Shown here piece after piece: positions 9,944 to 19,663 of a DNA stretch of 64,000 nucleotides (position 1 is its first letter; every line of letters starts with the position of its first letter). The position numbers and the translations under genes were made by a program. Source of the DNA: JAGXRK01 sp963714415 (GTDB taxonomy: Bacteria; Bacteroidota; Ignavibacteria; Ignavibacteriales; Ignavibacteriaceae). The stretch lies in assembly GCA_963714415.1 (NCBI GenBank), contig CAVQOL010000006.1, positions 62,001 through 126,000 of the forward strand, in the 5' to 3' direction. Under the pieces are notes generated by a model. The model was not told the DNA's origin. It saw nothing but the letters and a program-made list of their open reading frames with translations, and did not search any database.

Positions 9944-11428
9944 AGACTACAATGATTATTAAAACCTCACAGGAAGAAATACAAAATTATCTGTCCGATG
10001 CCTCTAACTATAAAGGCAATTGTGAAGCTGTTTATTTTCCTGAAAACAAGGAAGATATAATTGGAATTCTAAAAGAGGCTAACAAACTTAAAAAGAAAGT
10101 TACTGTTTCTGGAAACGGAACAGGTCTAACCGGAGCAAGAGTTCCCGAAGGTGGAATAGTCATATCCACAGAAAAGCTTAACAGAATTTTAGAAATAAAT
10201 ACCGAATTTGATTACGCTGTTGTGGAACCGGCTGTTCTTTTATCTGAATTCTTAGATAGATTAAAACTTGCAGGATATTTTTATCCTCCCGATCCTACCG
10301 AAAAAAATTGTTTTATCGGAGGAACAGTTGCAACAAATGCTTCCGGTGCTAAAACTTTTAAATACGGGCCAACAAGAAATTATGTTGAAGAGTTGGAAAT
10401 TGTTTTGCCAACTGGTGATGAACTATATCTGATCAGAGGGAAAACCATAAGCAGCAATTATAAATTGAATCATAACCACAAAAGCCGGAAAGACAATTTC
10501 ACTGAATCTTCCCCGCTTTGATCTTCCGCTGACAAAAAATGCATCAGGTTATTTTACTGCACGCGATGCTGACGCAATTGATTTATTCGTAGGTTCGGAA
10601 GGCACTCTTGGAATTTTCACAAAAATTAAGCTAAGGATTCTTCCCTTTCCAGAAAAAAATATCTCGGCAGTTGCATTTTTTATAAATGAAACTGATGCGC
10701 TAAACTTTATTGAAGACGCAAAAACAAAATCTTATCTCACCAGGAATAATAAAATTGATAATGAACTTGATGCTTTAGCTTTAGAGTATTTTGATTGTAA
10801 TGCTTTAAAATTTCTAAAACCTGATTATCCACAAATTCCTGACAAAGCCAGTGCTGCTGTTTGGTTTGAACAGGAGGTTAACTCAAAAAATGAGGATTTA
10901 TTGCTGGAGAAATGGTCTTCGCTGATAATAAAACACAATGGTTCAGAAGATCTGGTTTGGTTTGCAACTGATGAAAATGAAAGGAAACAAATTTCCGAGT
11001 TTCGTCACGCCGTTTCGGCAAAAGTAAATGAATATATCTCACAAAATAATTTCAAAAAATTAGGTACTGATGTTGCTGTCCCTGATGATTTCTTTTATCA
11101 AATTCTACGAATGAAGTAAAAAGTGAAACGGAAAAAACAGGACTGGATTATCTTATCTATGGTCACTTTGGTAATTCGCACATACATTTGAATATATTGC
11201 CAAAGAACAATGAAGAGTACGAAATAGGCAGAAAACTTTATTTTGAAATTTGCGATAAAGCCATAGCATACAAAGGTACTATTTCTGCCGAGCACGGAGT
11301 AGGAAAACTAAAAAGAGAATATTTAATTCGTATGTTAGGTGAAAATGTTATTGACGCAAATGCGCGAACTTAAACGAACACTTGACCCGAATTATATTTT
11401 ATGTGCCGGTAACATTTTTAGTGAATAA
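9940..11428 (+). pseudogene. GlcD/D-lactate dehydrogenase-type FAD oxidoreductase, frameshifted
   Basis: Pieces in successive frames make one FAD-linked (PCMH-type) oxidase of about 495 residues. The GTG start at 9940 overlaps the previous stop. The FAD-binding stretch TVSGNGTGLTGARVPEGG and PPDPTEKNCFIGGTVATNAS is intact. Breaks occur near 10470 (resuming ITTKAGKTISLNLPRFD), near 11113 (resuming SETEKTGLDYLIYGHFGNSH) and near 11362, ending LDPNYILCAGNIFSE. The C-terminal catalytic signature SAEHGVGKLKREYL is present. The family oxidises 2-hydroxyacids such as D-lactate or glycolate. Three lesions make inactivity possible, but the spacing of conserved blocks is normal. Confidence 0.82.
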
Positions 11429-11538
11429 GTAAACAATCTCATATCCCGAAATTAAACTCACCTGTAATTCTATCCTTGAATAATATTTTGTGATTTTATT
11501 GTAAAGGAATACGTCCAGAAAGGTTTAAAATAAAAGAA

Positions 11539-11614
11539 TGTGCCTTAGTCAGAGAGGGTAGTTCTTTTGAATGATGGAGGGAAGCTATCATCAAATAAGT
11601 ACTACTAAGGCACA
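11539..11614 (+). repeat. 76-base element bounded by an 11-bp perfect inverted repeat
   Basis: TGTGCCTTAGT at 11539-11549 pairs perfectly with ACTAAGGCACA at 11604-11614. Between them an ATGAT/ATCAT pair can form an inner arm around a purine-rich loop (GGAGGGAAG). It could be a folded leader RNA for the following micro-ORF, a small non-coding RNA or a short miniature inverted-repeat element. No known riboswitch core is recognised. Confidence 0.45.
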
Positions 11615-11648
11615 CCCACTAATCATCAACCACAAAAGGGAGACATAT

Positions 11649-11744
11649 TTGAAAAAGATGTTTTCTAATATTATCCTTTTGCATAGTAAATATATGCTAT
11701 TAGAAAGTATTATTAGTGTAGTAATAAAGATGATTACATTGTAG
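11649..11744 (+). CDS. Possible 31-residue hydrophobic micropeptide
   Basis: TTG at 11649, or ATG at 11658, follows AAGGGAG at normal spacing. The frame reads a basic start (KKMFSNIILL) and a hydrophobic middle (LLESIISVVIKMITL), ending at TAG 11744. It lies just downstream of the inverted-repeat element. The length is too short to support coding by itself; the ribosome site and context are the only evidence. Confidence 0.25.
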   Translation: MKKMFSNIILLHSKYMLLESIISVVIKMITL

Positions 11745-11762
11745 GATTTTTACTTACAAGAA

Positions 11763-12392
11763 TCAGTCAACCAATCCATTCTTAATAGCATAACCTGTAA
11801 GCTCAGCTTTGGAGGAAAATTTCATTTTTTCATATATTCTTGTTCGGTAAGTGCTGACAGTTTTAGGGCTTAAAAATAATTCTTCTGAAATTTCTTTAAC
11901 AGTTTTGCCGGCCGCCAACATTTTCATTACCTGAAATTCTCTGTCAGATAAATTTTCGTGAAAGTGTTTTGTTGATCCGCCAGTTTTAACTTCAGTTAAT
12001 AATATTTCCGCTAGTGAAGGTGAAATATATTTACCGCCGCTAACAATTTTTTTAATTGCAGTAATAAGGTCATCAGGAGCACTGTCTTTTGTGAGATAAC
12101 CGGATGCACCGGCTTTTAAAACTCTTAAAGCGTATTGTTCTTCCGGATAAACACTTAAAATTAAGACAGGAATATCTGGTTTTATCCGACGAAGATCTTT
12201 TAATACATCCAAACCACTCTTGCCAGGCATGGAAATATCAAGGACTATAATATCATAATCATTTTCCGAAACTTTTGCCAGAAGTTCATGACCGTTTACA
12301 GCTTCATCCAGCACTAATCCTTCAACCTGCTGAAGAATTTCTTTTAATCCCTTTCTGATTAAGGCGTGATCATCGGCAATAATTATTTTCAT
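11763..12392 (-). CDS. NarL/FixJ-family response regulator
   Basis: 209 residues. The receiver domain (1-120) has the acidic pocket IIIADDHALIRKG, phospho-acceptor Asp in IIVLDISMPGKSGL, and the conserved Lys in YLTKDSAP. A LuxR-type helix-turn-helix follows (about 145-205, LSDREFQVMKMLAAGKTVKEI and SPKTVSTYRTRIYEKM). It binds DNA when phosphorylated. It sits 2 bases downstream of a HisKA_3-type hybrid kinase, the usual partner type for NarL regulators, and the three genes 15768-11763 look like a single unit. Confidence 0.93.
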   Translation of the reverse strand: MKIIIADDHALIRKGLKEILQQVEGLVLDEAVNGHELLAKVSENDYDIIVLDISMPGKSGLDVLKDLRRIKPDIPVLILSVYPEEQYALRVLKAGASGYLTKDSAPDDLITAIKKIVSGGKYISPSLAEILLTEVKTGGSTKHFHENLSDREFQVMKMLAAGKTVKEISEELFLSPKTVSTYRTRIYEKMKFSSKAELTGYAIKNGLVD

Positions 12393-12394
12393 AT

Positions 12395-14173
12395 TTACAC
12401 CTCATCCTGCTCAATTGGAATAGATATAAGGATTTCTGTTCCTTTATCTTTACCAGTAATAATTTCTACTTTGGCGCCAACTATATCAGCCCGTTCTTTC
12501 ATTCCTATAAGACCAATTGAAGAGTTTGCCAGCAGCTTGCTTTCGGGAATTCCAATTCCATTATCAGCTATTGAAAGAAAGAAATTTCCAGAATCAACAT
12601 TAATATTAATTTTAACATTTGTCGCATTGGAATGCCGTCCTATATTAGTTAATGCTTCCTGAAATATTCTAAAAACAGTAAGGTTGCTGTTCGAATTTAA
12701 TTTAACATCTTCATTAAGCAAATTTACCACACAGTTCATTCCGGAGCGCTTTTGAAATTCCTTTGCTTGCCATTCAAGAGCAGAAATAAGTCCAAGGTCA
12801 TCTAGTATTCTTGGCCTTAATTCAGTTCCAATCCTCTGAAGTGTTTTTATAGAATTATTAATAACTTCTAACATTCCATTTAGCTTTTCAGAGACAGCAT
12901 GCTCCTGCAAATTTTTATTTTTATGGAGCCATACAAGATCCATTTTAAGAGCAGTTAATGATTGCCCAAGATCATCGTGAACTTCTCTGGCAATTTTTGC
13001 CCTCTCTTCTTCTCTGGCCGTTTGAAGATGTTCTGTTAATTTTTTGAGTTGATCCCTTGATCGGAGAAGTTCTTGTTCAGCTTTTACTTTGTTGGTTATA
13101 TCTATCATAATCCAAACTTCCCCGGAAGAAAAAAGATGAGCAATAAATTCAACTTGTCTTTTCTCTTTATCTTTTGTTGTTATCTCAACAACCCGCGGAG
13201 ATTTAAATCCTTCTTTCCTATCTTTTAAATAATAACTTTTTATCAGGTCGGTATGATCCGGATAAATGTTAGAAAACCAGTCATCCAAATTTTTAATTTC
13301 AGAATTATTAAAACCAGTTATTGTTTCAGCTTCTTGATTAAAATAGAAGGAATTCTCATCAAGATAAACCGCTCCTGCAGGAAGATTTTCAACCAATTGA
13401 TGAAGCCTTAATTCACTTTTTGTAAGCACTTCTTCACTTCGCCTTTTTAAAGTAATATCCTCTACAACACCAAGAAAATATTTAACAGGCAAATGCGGCA
13501 GGTAGATTGATGAAATAGAAATTTTCACCCAAATATTTTCGCCATTTCGCTGTTTAATTTGTGTTTCAATTATATATCCATCCAGATCACCAGGTTTTGT
13601 CAGTATTTTATCCTTACCATAAATCAGGTTCCAGATATTTCTTTCAATTACTTCTTCCTTTTCATAACCAAGCATATCCGTGAAAGCAGGATTAGTATCA
13701 ACTATTTTTCCGTTCTCTTCATAAAGAACATTGCCCAAGGGTGAACAATCAAAAAGTATTCTAAATTTTTCTTCGCTCTGACGAAGTTGATTTTCTAATT
13801 TATGTTTGTAAAGAGCAATCTCAATTGTTTTTTTTAGATCACGAATATCAAAGGGTTTAAGCAGGTAACCGAAAGGATCTGTAACTTTTGCTTTTTCAAG
13901 AATTTCATCATCAGCAAAAGCCGTTAAATAAATTATAGGAATATCTTTTTGCTGTTTAATAATCGTTGCTGTTTGAATACCATCTAACTCACCTGAAAGT
14001 TTTATATCCATCAGGATACAATCTGGATTGATTGCTTTACATAATTCAATTGCTTCTTCACCTGAATTAGTCGATGCTATAACGTTAAAATCTATATCTT
14101 TCAGCCTCAGTTCAAGATTTTTAGAGACAATCATTTCGTCTTCAACTATCATTAGATTTTTAATCTTATCCAA
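12395..14173 (-). CDS. REC-PAS-PAS hybrid histidine kinase (HisKA_3, NarL-partner type)
   Basis: 592 residues, soluble. An N-terminal receiver domain (about 6-122; Asp in CILMDIKLSGELDG, Lys in YLLKPFD) is followed by two PAS domains (about 135-260 and 265-375). A coiled coil leads to the HisKA_3 dimerisation helix EERAKIAREVHDDLGQSLTA with the phospho-acceptor His. The HATPase_c domain has the NIGRHSNAT and DNGIGIPE motifs. Having a receiver at the N-terminus suggests it is itself phosphorylated, perhaps by the kinase upstream. It sits 2 bases from both neighbours. Confidence 0.9.
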   Translation of the reverse strand: MDKIKNLMIVEDEMIVSKNLELRLKDIDFNVIASTNSGEEAIELCKAINPDCILMDIKLSGELDGIQTATIIKQQKDIPIIYLTAFADDEILEKAKVTDPFGYLLKPFDIRDLKKTIEIALYKHKLENQLRQSEEKFRILFDCSPLGNVLYEENGKIVDTNPAFTDMLGYEKEEVIERNIWNLIYGKDKILTKPGDLDGYIIETQIKQRNGENIWVKISISSIYLPHLPVKYFLGVVEDITLKRRSEEVLTKSELRLHQLVENLPAGAVYLDENSFYFNQEAETITGFNNSEIKNLDDWFSNIYPDHTDLIKSYYLKDRKEGFKSPRVVEITTKDKEKRQVEFIAHLFSSGEVWIMIDITNKVKAEQELLRSRDQLKKLTEHLQTAREEERAKIAREVHDDLGQSLTALKMDLVWLHKNKNLQEHAVSEKLNGMLEVINNSIKTLQRIGTELRPRILDDLGLISALEWQAKEFQKRSGMNCVVNLLNEDVKLNSNSNLTVFRIFQEALTNIGRHSNATNVKININVDSGNFFLSIADNGIGIPESKLLANSSIGLIGMKERADIVGAKVEIITGKDKGTEILISIPIEQDEV

Positions 14174-14175
14174 TA

Positions 14176-15768
14176 TTAAACTCCTGTGTATTCGACCGTA
14201 AATTCAGTTCCTTTATCAAAGTCATAAGAAACTTGACCTTTTATTTGCCTAGATAGAATATACACAAGCTGCAATCCGAGAGTACTGGAATTTTCGGGGA
14301 TTAAATTATATGGGAAGTTTTTACCGTTATCCCTAACTGTTATTTTATAATGATTATTTATAAGCTCATTTTGAACCGCTCTGGTATAACTGATTTCTAT
14401 TGTATTTGCATATGAACTTTCAAGAAATGCATACTTTAAAGAGTTAGTTACCAATTCGCAAAGTATAAGTGAAACCGGAATGGCTGTTTCAATATCTAAG
14501 GGAAATTTATCAATTAAGTAATCAATGTGAACGTTTTTTTCGCTGCCATTATAAACTTCAAATAAATAGCCTACAATATTCCGAACAAATTTTTCCGTTT
14601 CGATTGTGTGTAGATCTTCAGATTCATATAATCGTTCATATATCATTGATATAACTTTAATGCGATTCTGACTTTCAAGAAAAGCCTTTACTGTTTCGCT
14701 ATCTTTTTTAGTGCCAATCTGCAAATCCAATAGGCTGGTGATAAGTTGCATATTGTTTTTAACGCGATGATGAACTTCTCTTAATAAAACCTCCTTTTCC
14801 TTTACAGATTTTTGCAGTTGCTCTTCATAAACTTTTCTTTCTGTAATATCGCGAGTAACAAAAATTATTACTTCCTCATTTTTATAGCTCACCACTGATA
14901 CACTAAATTCAACATAAATAACCGTTCCGTCTTTTCTCTTATGTTTTGACTCTCCCGATTTTATTCTGCCAGACATTATATCGTCAAGCTGCCTATAATC
15001 ATCAAACACCTGTAGTGAGATTATTCCTAATGTTGAATTTATTAACTCAAGATATGTATAGCCATAAAGCGATAAAGCTTTTTTATTCGCATCAACAATT
15101 CTTCTATCCTGTTTCTTTAAAACTAAAATTGCGTCATTTACATTATCAAACAGACTTTTATATGTTTCTTCAGACTGCTGTAAAATTTTTTGAAACTCAA
15201 AATCTTTACTAATATCTCTGTACCAAAAGAAAAGGTTTGTTAATTCTTTTGTCGCATTAAAGATTGGTGATATTGAGATACTTACGGGAACGGTTTCCCC
15301 GGAATTTAGTCTTACGTATGTATTAAATCCTGAAATGCCCTCACCTTTATTAAAAATTTCCATGTAATCAGAAAATTTTATATTGAAAGATTCATTTCCG
15401 GGAAATTCTTTACCAGCAAGTCTAAAAAAATTATAACCAAAAAATTCTTCTGCTGTTTTATTGTAATCGACAACCTGATTTTTTGTATTAAAAATAATTA
15501 TAGGATCAACGCTTCCCTGAAATAATGCATTTTGAATTTCCGTTTTTTCAAATAGCTGAACTTTTGTGGAATCAACTTCGGATTTTAATTTTTTAGCAGA
15601 TCTTTTTTCACTAAAGAGATAAAAAAACATTATAGATAATAAGATTACTGCCAGTACAAGAGCACCAATGACTAATCCTTCTTCCATCAAAGTGAAATGC
15701 AGAATTGTTTGTAAAACATAAGCCATAGAAATGATACTTGTTGTTAATGATATAAAGAGAATATACAT
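14176..15768 (-). CDS. Membrane PAS sensor histidine kinase (HisKA_2/HWE type)
   Basis: 530 residues. Two hydrophobic helices at the N-terminus (about 1-20 and 30-52) anchor it in the inner membrane. Two PAS domains follow (about 75-195, 200-320), with TGY-like repeats KKALSLYGYTYLELI. The dimerisation helix VLLREVHHRVKNNMQLITSL is the HisKA_2 signature and carries the His. The ATPase domain has LCELVTNSLKYAF and RDNGKNFP. It heads the three-gene signalling unit. HisKA_2 kinases often feed the receiver-type partner downstream, which fits the REC domain of the next gene product. Confidence 0.9.
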   Translation of the reverse strand: MYILFISLTTSIISMAYVLQTILHFTLMEEGLVIGALVLAVILLSIMFFYLFSEKRSAKKLKSEVDSTKVQLFEKTEIQNALFQGSVDPIIIFNTKNQVVDYNKTAEEFFGYNFFRLAGKEFPGNESFNIKFSDYMEIFNKGEGISGFNTYVRLNSGETVPVSISISPIFNATKELTNLFFWYRDISKDFEFQKILQQSEETYKSLFDNVNDAILVLKKQDRRIVDANKKALSLYGYTYLELINSTLGIISLQVFDDYRQLDDIMSGRIKSGESKHKRKDGTVIYVEFSVSVVSYKNEEVIIFVTRDITERKVYEEQLQKSVKEKEVLLREVHHRVKNNMQLITSLLDLQIGTKKDSETVKAFLESQNRIKVISMIYERLYESEDLHTIETEKFVRNIVGYLFEVYNGSEKNVHIDYLIDKFPLDIETAIPVSLILCELVTNSLKYAFLESSYANTIEISYTRAVQNELINNHYKITVRDNGKNFPYNLIPENSSTLGLQLVYILSRQIKGQVSYDFDKGTEFTVEYTGV

Positions 15769-15842
15769 TTAAGTTGCTTTTATTTCTAATTAAAAAATAT
15801 AAGTCATAAATAATTTAAGTTAAGCTAAAGGCATTATCAATT

Positions 15843-16529
15843 TTAAATTCGACTTCTTCTTAATCCTCTTCGCAGTTCAATATAATCTGGTAATATATCT
15901 TTAACCAAATTCCAGAATTTTTTGGAATGATTTAATTCAATAAGATGACAAAGTTCGTGAATAATAACGTAATCAATTGATTCTTTACGAAGCATCATCA
16001 ATTTATAATTAATTGAAATAACTCCTGATTCAGAACAGCTTCCCCATCTTGTTTTTTGTCTTCGGATTGATATTTTTTTAGGTTTAAACGAATAAGTCTT
16101 AGCCAGTTCTATTACTCTTGAAGGAATATATTCTACTGCTCTTTCGTACAACCAATTCTGATAAATCAGTTTTAAACTTGGGTTTTCATCTGAAGGAATG
16201 TTTACCAATAAAATATTATTCTTGAAAAGATATCGTGTTTTTACTTCAAACAGATCATAGTTTGGTTTGATGATTATTTTCTTGCCGAAGTATAAAAAAT
16301 CTTTAGTTTGTTTATCTCTCAAATGTTTCAGAATCCATTCTGTTTTTGAGCGGATGAAAGAATTGTGATCTATTTTTCTATATTGGTATGGAAGGACTAA
16401 TTGGAGTTCTCCTTCCTGATTTATCTGAAGCTGAATATTTTTTGCGCGTCTGCTTAAACGCAATTTGTAAGCGAATTGATTTGAACCCCCCGAGAAAATA
16501 TGTTCTGATACTGTTGCGGGTTTTTTCAA
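15843..16529 (-). CDS. YgjP/SprT-like zinc metallopeptidase (DUF45)
   Basis: 228 residues with the family hallmark region RRQKTRWGSCSESGVISINY followed by VIIHELCHLIELNHSKKFW. The HELCH-x6-H motif gives the zinc ligands (two His plus a third His) and catalytic Glu. The N-terminal half is the usual beta-rich part (NQFAYKLRLSRRAKNIQLQI). It is predicted cytosolic, with substrates unknown in this family. The gene lies 4 bases after cysS. Confidence 0.85.
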   Translation of the reverse strand: MKKPATVSEHIFSGGSNQFAYKLRLSRRAKNIQLQINQEGELQLVLPYQYRKIDHNSFIRSKTEWILKHLRDKQTKDFLYFGKKIIIKPNYDLFEVKTRYLFKNNILLVNIPSDENPSLKLIYQNWLYERAVEYIPSRVIELAKTYSFKPKKISIRRQKTRWGSCSESGVISINYKLMMLRKESIDYVIIHELCHLIELNHSKKFWNLVKDILPDYIELRRGLRRSRI

Positions 16530-16533
16530 TTTA

Positions 16534-17940
16534 TTATTTTATTTTTTTATAAGTAGTTCCTTCTTTGGAATCTTCCAGAACTATTCCCAACAATTTAAGT
16601 TCATCCCTTATTTTGTCAGCAAGAGCAAAGTTTTTATTCGTTTTTGCATCAATTCTGATTTTTATAAAAAGTTCGATCAACTCTTTTTCAATTGAAGAAG
16701 TACTTTCTTTTTGACTTAAGTCAACTATGCCCAAAACATCTTCAGCCGTTAAATGCAAAAATTCTTTCACATCTTTGAAGAACGAAGCATCGATATTATT
16801 TGTTTCGGCAATAACACGATTAGCATCCCTGACAAAATCAAATATAACAGCTACTGCCTGTGATGTATTAAGATCATCATCCATAGCCATCGCAAACTTT
16901 TCTTTGTATAGAGCAAAATTAAATTCGGGAAATGTTCCGCTTCTTGGATTTTTCAATTCTTTATTAACTCTACTGACAAGATTATTTATTTTCTCCAATC
17001 CTTTCTGAGCTGAAGAAAGCAGTTCATCAGTAAAATCAATTGGACCTCTATAATATGCCTGAGAAAAAAACATTCTTATTGCTTCAGCAGAATATCTTTC
17101 CAAGACATCTCTCGCAGTAAAAAAATTACCGAGTGATTTTGACATTTTCTCATCATTTATATTAAGAAATCCGAAATGCACCCAGTATTTAACAAACGGT
17201 TTTTCGTTTGCACCTTCACTTTGTGCAATTTCATTTTCGTGATGCGGAAATATCAGATCATTTCCCCCTGCATGAATATCGAAAGATTCGCCAAGATGTT
17301 TGCAGCTCATCGCAGAGCACTCAATGTGCCAGCCGGGACGACCATTTCCCCAGGGACTATCCCAATAAGGTTCTCCTTCTTTTGCCTTTTTCCACAATGC
17401 AAAATCAAGCGGATTCTTTTTTTCTTCATTGATATCAACTCTTGCACCAGATTCAAGGTCCTCTAACTTTTTGCCGCTTAATTTACCGTATTGTTTAAAC
17501 TTCTCTACATTATAAAAAACGTTTCCTTTTTTGTTATAAGCTAATCCTTTTTTCTCAAGGGTTTTTATCAATTCAATAATTTCATATATATGTTCTGTCG
17601 CTCGTGGATATACATCAGCCGGTTTAATTTTAAGCCTGACAATATCTTCCAAAAAAGCATCAATATATTTTTGTGAAACTAAATTCGGTTCAATTTTTTC
17701 TTCATTTGATTTTTTAATAATCTTATCATCAACATCAGTTAGATTCATTACAAATTTAACTTTATAGCCTTTATAGATAAGATATCTTCTTAGAATATCA
17801 GCCATTATAAAAGATCTGGCATTACCAATATGGAAGTAATCATAAACAGTAGGACCGCACATGTATATTCTTACATTCGGCGGATTTAAAGGAATGAACT
17901 CTTCTTTTTTCTTTGTAAGCGTATTATAAATCGATAACAT
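16534..17940 (-). CDS. cysS: Cysteinyl-tRNA synthetase
   Basis: 468 residues, normal for CysRS. The class I HIGH motif appears as YDYFHIGNARSFIMADILRR. Zinc ligands include CGPTVYD, CSAMSC and HHENEIAQSE, and the KMSKS loop is DEKMSKSLGNFFTARD. The C-terminal DALR domain and anticodon-binding tail are present. It charges tRNA-Cys in the cytoplasm. The reading frame is intact. Confidence 0.97.
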   Translation of the reverse strand: MLSIYNTLTKKKEEFIPLNPPNVRIYMCGPTVYDYFHIGNARSFIMADILRRYLIYKGYKVKFVMNLTDVDDKIIKKSNEEKIEPNLVSQKYIDAFLEDIVRLKIKPADVYPRATEHIYEIIELIKTLEKKGLAYNKKGNVFYNVEKFKQYGKLSGKKLEDLESGARVDINEEKKNPLDFALWKKAKEGEPYWDSPWGNGRPGWHIECSAMSCKHLGESFDIHAGGNDLIFPHHENEIAQSEGANEKPFVKYWVHFGFLNINDEKMSKSLGNFFTARDVLERYSAEAIRMFFSQAYYRGPIDFTDELLSSAQKGLEKINNLVSRVNKELKNPRSGTFPEFNFALYKEKFAMAMDDDLNTSQAVAVIFDFVRDANRVIAETNNIDASFFKDVKEFLHLTAEDVLGIVDLSQKESTSSIEKELIELFIKIRIDAKTNKNFALADKIRDELKLLGIVLEDSKEGTTYKKIK

Positions 17941-17999
17941 TTATTTCTCCAAAGATCAGGTAATGAATTGATGTGCAAATATAAAAAATTATCAGATGA

Positions 18000-18995
18000 T
18001 TAAGCTGTGCGGAGTTTGCCAATAAGAGTTTTTATATCTTCGGGAAGTTCAGAATCAAATCTTACTAATTCCTTTGTATGAGGATGTATAAAACCGAGTG
18101 TTTTTGCGTGCAATGCCTGACGCGGCATAATTCCAAGAAGATTTTGAATTCTGCTTTTCATTTTATGAAGATCATTTCCGTATAAAATTTTTGTTCCACC
18201 GTAAGTTGCATCACCAAAGATTGGTTTGTTCATACTTGCAAGATGAACTCTTATCTGGTGTGTTCTTCCCGTTTTAAGATTTAGTTTGATGTAGGACGCA
18301 AATTCAAACTCTTCGAGAACTTTGTAAATAGTTATCGCTTCTTTTCCCTCAGTACTACTGACGGTAAATTTTTTCCTGTCGGATTTGCTTCGTGTAATTT
18401 TCTTTTCAATTATTCCTTCTGACTTATCAAATTTGCCCCAGCAGACTGCTTGATACTCTCTTTCAACTGTATGTTTTGAAAATTGTTCGGCAAGTTTTGC
18501 ATGAGTCCAATCATCTTTTGCAACAACAAGTAGTCCGCTTGTATTTTTATCAATACGATGAACAATTCCCGGTCGTCCGGGTTCATTCAAATCCGATAAC
18601 TTTTTTGTATGATGAAGCAAAGCGTTCACAAGAGTTCCGGTATAATTTGCATAAGCAGGGTGTGCAACCATTCCGGCCGGTTTATTAACAACAATGAAAT
18701 ATTCGTCTTCAAAAACTATGTCGAGAGGAATTTCTTCGGGTTCAGTTTCCTCTGGTCTTGGTGCAATCGGATGAGAAGCTTCAATTACATCCAATGGTTT
18801 AACAAGATAATTAGATTTAACGGTTTTACCGTTAACAAAAACCATCTTTTCAATAATTAGTTTTTGAACTTTTGAGCGAGTAGCATTTTCAATGAAGTGA
18901 GTAAGGAAGGTATCTATTCTTTCTTTCTTTTTTCCTTCAGGAACATCAATCCTGTATTTTTTCTCTTTTACCAGCTTCGCCATCTGCTTCATCAT
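18000..18995 (-). CDS. rluD: RluA-family 23S rRNA pseudouridine synthase (RluD-like)
   Basis: 331 codons from 18995; the internal ATG at 18983 (MAKLVKEKKYRIDV) is a plausible real start, since the annotated start overlaps lspA by 50 bases. An S4 RNA-binding domain (about 20-85) is followed by the catalytic domain with HRIDKNTSGLLVVAK, containing the catalytic Asp, and LKTGRTHQIRVHLA. RluD-type enzymes isomerise uridines in helix 69 of 23S rRNA; assignment to RluD rather than RluA or RluC rests on the S4 domain and length. It is translationally coupled to lspA. Confidence 0.88.
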   Translation of the reverse strand: MMKQMAKLVKEKKYRIDVPEGKKKERIDTFLTHFIENATRSKVQKLIIEKMVFVNGKTVKSNYLVKPLDVIEASHPIAPRPEETEPEEIPLDIVFEDEYFIVVNKPAGMVAHPAYANYTGTLVNALLHHTKKLSDLNEPGRPGIVHRIDKNTSGLLVVAKDDWTHAKLAEQFSKHTVEREYQAVCWGKFDKSEGIIEKKITRSKSDRKKFTVSSTEGKEAITIYKVLEEFEFASYIKLNLKTGRTHQIRVHLASMNKPIFGDATYGGTKILYGNDLHKMKSRIQNLLGIMPRQALHAKTLGFIHPHTKELVRFDSELPEDIKTLIGKLRTA

Positions 18996-19650
18996 CCGAT
19001 TTAATTACTTTTTCTTCTTCCATATCTAAATTCCCGGGATTTGAAGGAAGGTTTTCACTTACCGGTATCATTTCAGAAGCAGCAATAACGTTTGCAATTT
19101 CTTTTTCTTCCTGCTGATGTTTACGATAGAATAGAATCAATACAAGTACTCCGATTGTAACTGCTGCATCTGCAACATTAAAGATGGGCCAGCGGTCATA
19201 ACTCTTTCCAAACAGAGTAAAATTAAAGAAGTCTACATCTACAAAATCAACTACTTTCCCGTATAAAAGAGGAGCATAATCAAATATCACTCCGTAAAAC
19301 ATTCTATCAATAAGATTCCCGACTGCACCTCCCAATATCAGAGCAATCGCTGCTCTAAGACTAAAACTTTTATTCCTTATAAGATAGATATAAAATATAA
19401 GTCCGACGCTGGCTACAAGGGAGAATAAAGTAATCCAAAGTTTAAAGGCATTTCCAGGATCATATCCGAATGCCATTCCGGGGTTTTCTATATATGTAAG
19501 TCTTACAAAGTCACCAATAACTGGAGTAATTTGCCCATAATACATTCCATCATAATTAAAATTCAGGAAAGGAATGGAAAATCCTTTTACTAGTAATTTT
19601 GTGATCTGATCTGATGCTACTACAAAAAACGATAAATATAAAACTTTCAA
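18946..19650 (-). CDS. lspA: Lipoprotein signal peptidase with extended acidic tail
   Basis: Four membrane helices and the two catalytic Asp motifs of type II signal peptidase, GGAVGNLIDRMFYG and FNVADAAVTIGVLVL, identify LspA, which cleaves prolipoproteins in the inner membrane. At 234 residues it is some 60-70 longer than usual. The extra length is a hydrophilic, acidic C-terminal tail (EEEKVIKSDDEADGEAGKRE) that overlaps the start of the pseudouridine synthase gene. The tail is probably cytoplasmic and not needed for catalysis. Confidence 0.93.
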   Translation of the reverse strand: MKVLYLSFFVVASDQITKLLVKGFSIPFLNFNYDGMYYGQITPVIGDFVRLTYIENPGMAFGYDPGNAFKLWITLFSLVASVGLIFYIYLIRNKSFSLRAAIALILGGAVGNLIDRMFYGVIFDYAPLLYGKVVDFVDVDFFNFTLFGKSYDRWPIFNVADAAVTIGVLVLILFYRKHQQEEKEIANVIAASEMIPVSENLPSNPGNLDMEEEKVIKSDDEADGEAGKREKIQD

Positions 19651-19663
19651 ATTATTCTCTTGG

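Larger units (their letters stand above)
11429..11762. other. Intergenic region with structured element and possible leaderless micro-ORF
   Basis: These 334 bases lie between a forward gene and a convergent response regulator. They hold a long-range 11-bp inverted repeat (11539-11614) and a possible 31-codon ORF with a good ribosome site (11649-11744). Both are listed separately. The first ~100 bases show nothing recognisable. Confidence 0.55.
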
